Source: a virus. From it: DNA of 20,890 bases. Location: positions 1 to 20,890 of IMG/VR virus record IMGVR_UViG_3300025645_000562; one strand, written 5' to 3'. The notes beneath the pieces were generated by a model that was not told the DNA's origin, did not search any database, and saw only the letters and a program-made list of their open reading frames with translations. Below are positions 1 to 4,919 of the stretch, in pieces (the first letter of the stretch is position 1; each line of letters begins with the position of its first letter). Position numbers and translations under genes: made by a program.

Positions 1-2
1 CA

Positions 3-416
3 GAATCTGCGCATGCCCATACGCAAAATCTGCGCATCCATAACCTTGGAAATAATAACCTTGGAAATATAACCAGTAATAATACGGCCATTTTTGATGA
101 TTTATGGAAGATCTATCCAAAGAAGGTCGGCAAGGGCCAAGCTCGCAAAGCATTCAACGCAGCACTGCGCAAGGTAGACTATGACAAGATCCATGCAGCG
201 CTGATCGATTACGTCAAAGCATCTACCGGCAAGGACAAGAAATATCTGCCGCATCTCTCAACATGGCTAAACGGTGAGCGATGGGATGACGAGCTGCAAG
301 AACAATCTTTGCAAGACATGACCAGCGAGCAGCAAATGCAAGCAATACTCGGAAGCAGCGAGCCTTCAATAAATCAATCGCTCCTGGCAAAGTATGATAG
401 AAAGCTGATCCAATGA
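3..416 (+). CDS. Phage replication initiator, C-terminal part (5' end outside window)
   Basis: An open frame runs from the left edge to the TGA at 414-416, with no start visible, so only the last 137 residues are seen. After an Asn-rich linker encoded by repeats (to about position 92), the tail reads FDDLWKIYPKKVGKGQARKAF, later HLSTWLNGERWDDE. From family knowledge, the F-x-x-(F/L)W-x-x-YPKKVGK...(H)xxTWLNxxRW pattern is the conserved C-terminal domain of phage and prophage replication initiators that carry a winged-helix N-terminus and act like lambda O, binding the origin and recruiting the replisome. The N-terminal DNA-binding part is not in view, so that part is inferred. The next gene starts inside the stop codon (ATGA at 413-416), suggesting translational coupling. 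Codons are strikingly poor in T, as in the next two genes and unlike everything after 1820. Confidence 0.72.
   Translation, partial: ESAHAHTQNLRIHNLGNNNLGNITSNNTAIFDDLWKIYPKKVGKGQARKAFNAALRKVDYDKIHAALIDYVKASTGKDKKYLPHLSTWLNGERWDDELQEQSLQDMTSEQQMQAILGSSEPSINQSLLAKYDRKLIQ
4..42 (+). repeat. Two-copy direct repeat, AATCTGCGCAT...CCATA
   Basis: The 11-mer AATCTGCGCAT occurs at 4-14 and again at 27-37, 23 bp apart. In both copies it is followed within two to four bases by CCATA (17-21 and 38-42). It lies in the coding frame of the replication initiator, in a low-complexity linker. Iterons within an initiator gene are the arrangement seen in the lambda origin; an origin role here is an inference. 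Confidence 0.6.
41..70 (+). repeat. 15-bp tandem repeat with palindromic CCTTGG core
   Basis: TAACCTTGGAAATAA (41-55) is followed directly by TAACCTTGGAAATAT (56-70), 14 of 15 identical. Each copy has a CCTTGG palindrome at its centre. It encodes the repeated peptide NLGNN/NLGNI in the replication initiator. Possible iterons for the protein encoded by the same gene; only two copies are visible and the array may extend left of the window. Confidence 0.65.
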
Positions 417-961
417 AATATCAGGACAGAACACGCACCATCGGCGCATGGCTCCAAGAAGAACTCAAGCGCTACGATGTACCAGCAAACCACACGCCAG
501 AACGAGCAAGGCAAGAAATGGACGCAATGGTTGAAGACATCAACTCCGAAATACCCAGCGATGTCCAGCAATCCAGCCTAGATCATATTCTCAGCAAGAT
601 GTCGCAAGACATCCGAAAAAACACCCGCAGCCGATCATGGCCCACAATCTACACGCTCACCAAAGCCGCGCAGAAGTGCAGCGAAACACAAGCAACAGCA
701 ATCACAGGGCCAAGACAGCCGCATATCTTCGACAGCGACAGCATCGCAGCCAGCCGCATAAATGCCGGTGAACCAGTAGCAGAAAGCTACATCAACGGAT
801 CAGGCGCAACCAGGCTAATCGATAAGAAGCTGATAAAACCAGAGCAACTAGAGCCATACAAAAACTATCTCAAGGAAGGGATGAAGATGTATGCAACGCC
901 AGAGCCGGTGAAGTACACCGAGCACGATCCAGAACCGGAACTGATGGAGAACCCGTACTGA
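413..961 (+). CDS. Replication-module protein of unknown function (182 aa)
   Basis: A 182-residue acidic, hydrophilic protein with no signal peptide or membrane segment. An N-terminal helical part (residues 1-75) ends in SRSWPTIYTLTKAAQ; a middle part reads AASRINAGEPVAESYINGSG; the tail is rich in Pro and Glu. I recall a similar SWPT...INAARIxxGEPV layout in proteins encoded directly after replication initiators in alphaproteobacterial phages, where lambda P-type helicase loaders also sit. A loader role is therefore a guess from position; no Walker motif is present. It overlaps the initiator's stop (ATGA, 413-416), and its own TGA (959-961) shares one base with the next ATG. It is very T-poor: for example 661-720 holds only two T on the + strand. 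Confidence 0.7.
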   Translation: MKYQDRTRTIGAWLQEELKRYDVPANHTPERARQEMDAMVEDINSEIPSDVQQSSLDHILSKMSQDIRKNTRSRSWPTIYTLTKAAQKCSETQATAITGPRQPHIFDSDSIAASRINAGEPVAESYINGSGATRLIDKKLIKPEQLEPYKNYLKEGMKMYATPEPVKYTEHDPEPELMENPY

Positions 962-1566
962 TGAGACCAAAGCAGCTCAAAGCCAAAGACCTAAGAGCGT
1001 TTGCAGTCGTGCCAATCAGGGCGTTAAAAGATCCACGCATAACGCCGTCAGCATTCAGAGTGCTCGCGGCGTTTTGTTCCTACGCCGATCACATGGGAAG
1101 AACATTCGTAAGCCAAACAAGGATAGGACAAGACATAGGGCTGTCACAGTCAGGTGTAAGCTGGCACGTAGTAAGGCTGCGCAAGTTCGGATACATAACG
1201 TTCTGTAAGCCGTTCTACAAAGACCAGAAGAGCACCAGCAACCGCATAGTTTACGATCAACAGGTCAAGTTAGAGGAAACCATACGCTCCAGGCTAACGC
1301 CTAAACAGCAAATCCAATTAGGTGAAGCTGAGGCAATGCTAAAACAGGAAGGTAACATGCGCCTAACTGGTATTAACACGGCAGTCGAACTGGACCTATC
1401 TAAGCTAGTGGATGAATTTCAGTGTTTGACGACAGAGTTTTTCACACGGGCAATAGCTGACGGCTGGGTAATCAAGCCGGAGAAGCTCAGACGCGGCGCA
1501 GCAATGCTGGCAAACCAAGCAATAGAGCTGCTGAGCGAGCCGTACAGCGACGAAAGGGCAGCTTGA
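961..1566 (+). CDS. Winged-helix DNA-binding protein, probable replication or regulatory protein
   Basis: A 201-residue protein. Residues about 25-85 read as a winged helix-turn-helix: ITPSAFRVLAAFCSYADH, then TRIGQDIGLSQSGVSWHVVR with a recognition-helix pattern, then the wing FGYITFCKP. This resembles the wHTH_36-like domain at the N-terminus of many phage and plasmid replication proteins. The C-terminal half (105-201) is helical, with no catalytic motif that I recognise. It starts in the stop of the previous gene (TGATG at 959-963). It could be a second origin-binding factor, a regulator of the module, or an accessory initiator; the sequence does not decide. It is the last gene with the A/C-rich codon pattern. 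Confidence 0.75.
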   Translation: MRPKQLKAKDLRAFAVVPIRALKDPRITPSAFRVLAAFCSYADHMGRTFVSQTRIGQDIGLSQSGVSWHVVRLRKFGYITFCKPFYKDQKSTSNRIVYDQQVKLEETIRSRLTPKQQIQLGEAEAMLKQEGNMRLTGINTAVELDLSKLVDEFQCLTTEFFTRAIADGWVIKPEKLRRGAAMLANQAIELLSEPYSDERAA

Positions 1567-1625
1567 TGACCATACCTAGCCTGATGACATCTAACGGCAC
1601 TGAGCGAGCAGGATATGCAAAGTCG

Positions 1626-1641
1626 CATAATACACATTATG
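1626..1641. repeat. Perfect 6-bp inverted repeat, CATAAT-ACAC-ATTATG
   Basis: CATAAT (1626-1631) and ATTATG (1636-1641) are exact reverse complements separated by four bases, in an AT-rich stretch (about 1626-1652) just after the wHTH gene. This could be an operator for that wHTH protein or part of an origin; both are inferences. Confidence 0.5.
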
Positions 1642-1709
1642 TTAAATAAATCTGCACAGCCACCGGCATACGTTTCCAGACTGGCCTGGCAAAACATCGA
1701 GGCCCCGTC

Positions 1710-1767
1710 AGCAGGCAATTGCTCGGATTTGCAGCAATCGACCCCTTGCCCCCCGCCCCCGCCTGCT
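1710..1767. other. Nested inverted repeats enclosing a C-rich (minus-strand G-rich) tract
   Basis: AGCAGGC (1710-1716) pairs perfectly with GCCTGCT (1761-1767). Inside it, ATTGCT (1718-1723) pairs perfectly with AGCAAT (1733-1738) around a nine-base loop. The remaining inner stretch 1742-1760 has C runs of four, six and five, giving a G-rich minus strand with possible G-quadruplex potential. It may act as RNA leader structure for the following operon or as DNA structure at an origin. Confidence 0.45.
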
Positions 1768-1819
1768 ATGGCTGCATATCCCCACGAAACTATTTTCCAA
1801 AAAACCATGAGGTCGTCTA

Positions 1820-2005
1820 ATGCCCCGCAAGTTTAAGTCTGTTGCCAAGGATCGCAAGTCAGGCATTCCTAAGAAGTACGTTAGTGGATCTGGTGATGCG
1901 GAAGGTACGCGCAAGGAAATATTGAGAACACGAGCGTTATATCGTATGGGTAAGTTGACTGGTTCTGATATGGACCGGATTTCTAGGGAAAGGTCTAAGC
2001 GATGA
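1820..2005 (+). CDS. Small basic phage protein, unknown function (61 aa)
   Basis: A 61-residue, Lys/Arg-rich protein of the pattern MPRKFKSVAKDRKSGIPKKY...TRKEILRTRALYR. I associate the 'GIPKKYVSG...EI.RT' pattern with short hypothetical proteins of cyanophages and other marine phages; their role is not known to me. GAGG at 1809-1812 lies seven bases before the ATG and supports this start. It is the first gene with the G/T-rich codon pattern. The next gene overlaps its stop (ATGA at 2002-2005), making it the head of a chain of tiny coupled genes. Confidence 0.7.
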   Translation: MPRKFKSVAKDRKSGIPKKYVSGSGDAEGTRKEILRTRALYRMGKLTGSDMDRISRERSKR

Positions 2006-2205
2006 AGTTACCTGCTAATTATGTTAAGGCTGTTGGTGGTCGGGTGAAGGCTGAGAAGATTTATAAGCGTGGGCTGGGTGCTTATTACAGCTCTGGTTCA
2101 CGTCCGAAGGTTTCTGCGCATCAGTGGGCGATGGGTAGATTGAAGAGTGCTGCTACTGGCAAGGGTGGTGCTCGTAAGGCTGATGCTGATATATTGAAAG
2201 GATAG
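2002..2205 (+). CDS. Small 'YYSSGSRP' phage protein, unknown function (67 aa)
   Basis: A 67-residue basic protein. The centre reads AYYSSGSRPKVSAHQWAMGRL, then a Gly/Lys-rich tail ending in DADILKG. The motif (Y/F)-S-S-G-S-R-P followed by a small helix with W-x-x-x-R and a basic tail is one I know from short, widespread phage proteins of unknown role. It overlaps the preceding stop by four bases (ATGA), so it is probably translated by coupling. No cysteines, signal peptide or membrane segment. A DNA- or capsid-associated role would fit its charge but is speculative. Confidence 0.75.
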   Translation: MKLPANYVKAVGGRVKAEKIYKRGLGAYYSSGSRPKVSAHQWAMGRLKSAATGKGGARKADADILKG

Positions 2206-2209
2206 TGCT

Positions 2210-2287
2210 ATGCCTAAAGGAAAAGGAACGTATGGAACGAAGGTTGGTAGACCTCCCAAGCAAAAACCTAGCGGAAAGAAAAAATAA
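2210..2287 (+). CDS. 25-residue basic mini-protein with AT-hook-like GRPPK
   Basis: The frame from ATG 2210 to TAA 2285-2287 encodes 25 residues, beginning MPKGKGTYGTKVGRPPKQK and ending in a poly-Lys tail. A good Shine-Dalgarno (AAAGGA, 2197-2202) lies seven bases before it, and its stop overlaps the next start (TAATG). The pattern MPKGxGTYGxKxGRPPKKK recurs in my memory of aquatic-phage genomes, where it is often left unannotated. The GRPPK core resembles the GRP core of AT-hook minor-groove binders, so DNA binding is plausible but unproven. It fills the space between its neighbours exactly, which supports it as a real gene. Confidence 0.72.
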   Translation: MPKGKGTYGTKVGRPPKQKPSGKKK

Positions 2288-2619
2288 TGGCTGAAAATAT
2301 TTCTGATATAAAGGCGAAGCTTTTGTCTGTTGAGAGGCAGTTTAGCAAGGGCTATGGTGTTTATTCATTGGATCCAGACGAAAAGGGTCAGTATGGCGCA
2401 TTTTTGCGTAAGTATAACTTAAAGCCGACAATGGAAGCTCTTAATCGTGTTAGCTCGGTCAAAGCATCTTTAAGCAAGGATTCTTCACGGCAAGAAATTC
2501 AAGCTGCTCAAGGCTTAATAAAAAAATGGCATGCCCCCTTATCGGAATTAGACAAAATGAAAGAGCGTGATAAAAAAACACTTAAACGTGCTGCGACTAG
2601 GCGTATGGGAAGGAAGTGA
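2287..2619 (+). CDS. Hypothetical helical protein (110 aa)
   Basis: A 110-residue, highly charged protein with a basic C-terminus (TLKRAATRRMGRK). It appears mostly helical, lacks cysteine and shows no motif I recognise. It begins in the stop codon of the mini-protein gene (TAATG at 2285-2289), and its own TGA (2617-2619) overlaps the GTG start of the next gene. It belongs to the same cluster of tiny basic genes. The pattern is compatible with a DNA-binding or virion-internal protein, but nothing in the sequence shows this. Confidence 0.65.
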   Translation: MAENISDIKAKLLSVERQFSKGYGVYSLDPDEKGQYGAFLRKYNLKPTMEALNRVSSVKASLSKDSSRQEIQAAQGLIKKWHAPLSELDKMKERDKKTLKRAATRRMGRK

Positions 2620-2774
2620 TTACTTGGCACGTTTATCCTGATGGATTACGGGTATGGCGTGATGGTGAGTTAGTTGCTGTAATAGGGCATGATTTGTTTC
2701 CCCAGCTTATTGAGCAGTTGGCGAGGGGTTTGCTGGATAAGTCTCGTAGCAATATCACTGATATGCATTCATAG
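2616..2774 (+). CDS. Small conserved-type phage protein with GTG start (52 aa)
   Basis: A frame beginning at GTG 2616, overlapping the previous stop as GTGA (2616-2619), runs to TAG 2772-2774 and encodes 52 residues. It starts (M/V)ITWHVYPDGLRVWRDGEL and continues VAVIGHDLFPQLIEQLARGLL. Residues 3-24 look like a small beta hairpin and residues 27-42 an amphipathic helix. The 'WHVYPDGxRVxRDGELVA...FPxLIxxLAR' pattern is one I associate with short phage proteins encoded near structural genes. Function unknown. The overlap, the coherent hydrophobic pattern and the tight fit argue for a real gene despite its size and GTG start. Confidence 0.65.
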   Translation: MITWHVYPDGLRVWRDGELVAVIGHDLFPQLIEQLARGLLDKSRSNITDMHS

Positions 2775-2803
2775 GTATTGTAATATCACTTGTGTAATGT
2801 TAT
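2774..2803. repeat. Short repeats shared with the gap at 3439-3470 (left copy)
   Basis: This gap before the methyltransferase gene contains GGTATTG (2774-2780), TTGTAATATC (2778-2787), ACTTGTG (2788-2794) and GTTAT (2799-2803). All four recur, in a different order, in the gap after the methyltransferase gene. AATATCACT also occurs twice nearby (2751-2759 and 2782-2790). They could be paired regulatory sites or recombination scars. Confidence 0.5.
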
Positions 2804-2833
2804 CGCTTATCTACAATGTTGGAGAGCGATGTT

Positions 2834-3439
2834 ATGATAAAATCATGTGAGTATGACCAGACTGAGATATTGAGCGGCATTATGCAGCTTTGTGGTATTG
2901 AGCGCTTTGACGCTGATATTACCTATGGCAATGGGATGTTTTACAAGCATCTTCCTCAGCCAGAGCTAAAGTTTGATATAGATCCTCAGCTTGATGGGGT
3001 TATTGAGGCTAGTAGCGATAGCCTTCCTGTGGATGATGCGTCCTTGCGGTCTTTGGTGTTTGACCCGCCGTTTATGACTTATGTGAGGGCTGGCAGATCT
3101 GGTAATGGCAACATGGTCATGGCCAAGAGGTTTGGCGGTTACTGGCGTTATGATGAGCTTGAGGATCACTACAAGTCCACGCTTAGAGAGTGTGGCAGGG
3201 CTCTAGGAAAGAAAGGCATTATGGTGTTTAAGTGTCAGGACATTGTTCACAATCATCGCCTTCATCCTACGCATATATTTATTACTGAGTGGATGCGTGA
3301 ATGGTTCCGTTTGAAGGATTTGTTTGTGCTTGCCGCTAAGAGCCGCATGCCAATACCTCAAAAGCAGGGTGAGCGTAAGAAGGTTCAGAAGCATGCGCGT
3401 ATCCATCATTCGTATTTTATGGTACTGGAGAGATTGTAA
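2834..3439 (+). CDS. DNA methyltransferase, DPPF type (probable N6-adenine or N4-cytosine)
   Basis: A 201-residue SAM-dependent DNA methyltransferase. It shows an N-terminal glycine loop DADITYGNGMFY (residues 27-37 from this start), an acidic FDIDP after the next strand (47-51) and the catalytic motif IV FDPPF (76-80). DPPF is the (D/N/S)PP(Y/F) signature of amino-methyltransferases. The C-terminal part, with GIMVFKCQD, H-x-FITEW and HARIHHSYF, matches small phage methyltransferases. The motif order (I before IV) and lack of a target-recognition domain suggest a stand-alone enzyme that marks phage DNA, perhaps against host restriction. I prefer ATG 2834, with GGAG at 2821-2824, over the in-frame ATG at 2816, which has no Shine-Dalgarno. 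No endonuclease partner is nearby. Confidence 0.82.
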   Translation: MIKSCEYDQTEILSGIMQLCGIERFDADITYGNGMFYKHLPQPELKFDIDPQLDGVIEASSDSLPVDDASLRSLVFDPPFMTYVRAGRSGNGNMVMAKRFGGYWRYDELEDHYKSTLRECGRALGKKGIMVFKCQDIVHNHRLHPTHIFITEWMREWFRLKDLFVLAAKSRMPIPQKQGERKKVQKHARIHHSYFMVLERL

Positions 3440-3470
3440 CTTGTGGTATTGCTTTATTTGTAATATCGTT
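3439..3470. repeat. Short repeats shared with the gap at 2774-2803 (right copy)
   Basis: Just after the methyltransferase stop lie ACTTGTG (3439-3445), GGTATTG (3445-3451), TTGTAATATC (3458-3467) and GTTAT (3468-3472). The ten-base TTGTAATATC is identical in both gaps. The rest of the gap to 3502 shows only a strong Shine-Dalgarno (AGGAGG) for the next gene. I see no convincing promoter. Confidence 0.5.
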
Positions 3471-3502
3471 ATTGAACTTGCAACGCTGTATAGGAGGAAA
3501 TA

Positions 3503-3742
3503 ATGTCTAAGCGTTTTAGTGTTGTGCAAGCCAAGGAAGTGCCTGGTCGGGATAAGCCGGTTTGGTTACGTCATGGGATTGCTTTTCAGAATGACAAGGG
3601 TATCAGCATTAAGTTGGAGGGATTGCCGCTTCCGAATAAGGAGGGTGAGGTCTGGTTGAAGCTGTTTGAAGATGATGGCTCACGTTCTCAGCAACCTTCT
3701 CGTGCCGATACGGATACGGGCGGTGATAGTATTCCGTTCTGA
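3503..3742 (+). CDS. Small phage protein with SSB-like acidic tail DSIPF (79 aa)
   Basis: A 79-residue protein preceded by a strong AGGAGG. Residues 1-55 read as a small beta-rich domain (FSVVQAKEVPG...KPVWLRHGIAF...GISIKLEGLPLP...EVWLKLFE). A short disordered linker leads to the C-terminal DTGGDSIPF. Bacterial and phage single-stranded DNA-binding proteins end in an acidic DDDIPF-type tip that recruits replication and repair partners; the tail here is close to it. The core is too short for a standard OB fold and I cannot assign it, so a partner-docking or DNA-binding role is only an inference. It sits between the methyltransferase and a Cys-cluster gene. Confidence 0.68.
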   Translation: MSKRFSVVQAKEVPGRDKPVWLRHGIAFQNDKGISIKLEGLPLPNKEGEVWLKLFEDDGSRSQQPSRADTDTGGDSIPF

Positions 3743-3753
3743 GGAGGGGCGTT

Positions 3754-4194
3754 ATGAAAAAAGAGACTAACTACTACGATGAAGAAACTCTTGAGATTGC
3801 CAAAAGGCTGAAAGGCTATGTAGCATATCGCCCGAACATTATGATGGAGTTGGACGAGGGCACGGATAATCATCAAATTTATGTCGCTAGTTCATACCAT
3901 TCGGCAAATAATGAGAGGTGTGCAAATTGCAAGTTTTATGAGCGTTACACTTATGACTGCGCGAATCATGACAATTTCAACTGGGAGGCTACAGAGGAAA
4001 TAACGCACGGAAAATGCCTTCGTTACCCGCCACAATTCCAGAATCATGGTGAGCAGGGTTTTCAGCCAACCGTTGAAAATATCATGTGGTGTGGTGAGTA
4101 TGTTCGCGCTCCTGATAATATCTATATCAATGGCGCTCATGGTATTCCAGCTTCATTGTTGAAGGATGAAGATGAGCAGAAAAAAAGAGGATAA
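3754..4194 (+). CDS. Cys-cluster (putative metal-binding) phage protein (146 aa)
   Basis: A 146-residue protein with a good GGAGG before its ATG. The core has four spaced cysteines in a recognisable frame: CANCKFYE, then GKCLRYPPQ, then P-x-x-x-x-IMWCGEY; one further cysteine lies in between (YDCANH). The pattern C-x2-C-(K/R)-(F/Y)...G-x-C-x-(R/N)-x-PP...WCGE(Y/W) recurs in many short phage proteins and presumably binds zinc or another metal. Function unknown to me. Its C-terminus overlaps the terminase small-subunit start (4172-4194), so the two are probably co-translated. Confidence 0.72.
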   Translation: MKKETNYYDEETLEIAKRLKGYVAYRPNIMMELDEGTDNHQIYVASSYHSANNERCANCKFYERYTYDCANHDNFNWEATEEITHGKCLRYPPQFQNHGEQGFQPTVENIMWCGEYVRAPDNIYINGAHGIPASLLKDEDEQKKRG

Positions 4195-4600
4195 GATAAA
4201 ACCTATCCCGCCGGTTGGTCGGTTTGGCGGTGCGCGTTTGTTGCAGCGTCGAATTGGCCGCTCGGAGACATTAGCTCAGAATAAAGAGGCTGTGGCTACT
4301 GAGCTGATAGCAATGGGTACGGCTCGTATTACTGACATCATTGATCTGCACAGTGGCCAGGTAAAGCCTTTGGAGGATATTCCTGATGAGGCTTTGGCTT
4401 CGATCAAGAAGGTGACTGTTGGCCAGCATGGCACGACGATAGAAATGTTTGACAAGGTAAGTGTTCTGCGCGTGTTGGCTAAGGCTAGTGGCTTGCTCGA
4501 TGTGGAAAAGAATGTGGACAAGCCTTCGATTGTTGGGATCAACATGAAGGGGCCAGACATTACCACAACGTATGAGGCAGATGATGACGACAGATATTAA
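4172..4600 (+). CDS. terS: Terminase small subunit (putative)
   Basis: A 142-residue protein encoded shortly before the large terminase. After a basic, disordered N-terminus it has a helical segment (ATELIAMGTARITDIIDL), a short turn, and the pattern DEALASIKKV...TTIEMFDKVSVLRVLAKASGLL. The last part matches the C-terminal region I know from Terminase_2-like small subunits (strand pair, then a K-x-x-x-L-x-x-L-A-K-x-x-G-L helix). TerS recognises the packaging site and regulates the ATPase. The N-terminal HTH usual in the family is not obvious. ATG 4172 is favoured over ATG 4166 because AAGGA (4162-4166) lies five bases upstream. The Asp-rich tail is encoded over the next gene's start. Confidence 0.62.
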   Translation: MSRKKEDKIKPIPPVGRFGGARLLQRRIGRSETLAQNKEAVATELIAMGTARITDIIDLHSGQVKPLEDIPDEALASIKKVTVGQHGTTIEMFDKVSVLRVLAKASGLLDVEKNVDKPSIVGINMKGPDITTTYEADDDDRY

Positions 4601-4919
4601 GAATGATCTACTCAGGGCTTGTAACTATTATGAAAATTTTGGGGCCAGAGAGACTGCGGATGAAGCAAAGAGCTGTGCTATGGTGTTTTCTCCGCGACGA
4701 ATAGATCAAGTATTTTGTTGCCCTGAGTGCAAATGGGCATTTCACGCAAAAACAAGAACCAAGACCTATAAGCGACAACCTGTGCATAAGAGTTTAAAAA
4801 ACCGCATTCAGGATTTAGAAGCTTGCTTGGAAGAGATCGAGCGAGTTGCTCTGGTGAGCGAGGGTGTTGAGTGGTATGCAATGATGGCTCGTAAGGGATT
4901 GGACGCTGAATATGACTGA
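4584..4919 (+). CDS. Zinc-finger-like small protein between TerS and TerL (111 aa)
   Basis: A 111-residue protein. Its middle, SCAMVFSPRRIDQVFCCPECKWAFH, resembles the phage finger C-x2-C-x3-F-x-P-x-R-x-D-x-x-(F/Y)-C-s-x2-C-(R/K)-x-A. The second cysteine of the usual first pair is missing, so the finger may be degenerate or use another ligand. The C-terminal part (LKNRIQDLEACLEEIERVAL) is a predicted coiled coil. Small finger proteins beside terminase genes are common in phages, but their job is not known. ATG 4584 is chosen because GAGG at 4574-4577 is six bases upstream; ATG 4572 and 4581 are possible. It overlaps TerS by 17 bases and TerL by eight. Confidence 0.65.
   Translation: MTTDIKNDLLRACNYYENFGARETADEAKSCAMVFSPRRIDQVFCCPECKWAFHAKTRTKTYKRQPVHKSLKNRIQDLEACLEEIERVALVSEGVEWYAMMARKGLDAEYD

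Larger units (their letters stand above)
1567..1819. other. Non-coding gap, candidate replication origin or control region
   Basis: No convincing gene is found in these 253 bases. The gap holds an AT-rich stretch with an inverted repeat (1626-1641), a palindrome GCAATTGC (1715-1722), a stem-loop region (1710-1767) and a C-rich tract (1742-1763). Strand composition flips across it: the + strand is A/C-rich and T-poor before it and G/T-rich after it, although all genes run the same way. A skew flip beside initiator genes is the usual mark of a bidirectional origin. A promoter for the following genes is also expected here, but I see no clear -35/-10 pair. No DnaA box was recognised. Confidence 0.45.

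Noticed and set aside
1566-1649. A 27-codon frame starting in the wHTH stop codon (TGATG)
   Set aside because: The overlap resembles real junctions here, but the peptide has no recognisable pattern, is very short and ends inside the inverted repeat; chance is more likely.
1615-1836. A 73-codon + strand frame across the gap after the wHTH gene
   Set aside because: Its composition is low-complexity (poly-Pro from the C-rich tract), it has no ribosome site, it runs into the well-supported gene at 1820, and it matches no pattern I know.
2790-2817. Promoter-like TTGTGT-N16-TACAAT before the methyltransferase
   Set aside because: The start of transcription would fall at about 2824, at or beyond the Shine-Dalgarno for the preferred start, so it could not serve that gene well; the -35 match is also poor.
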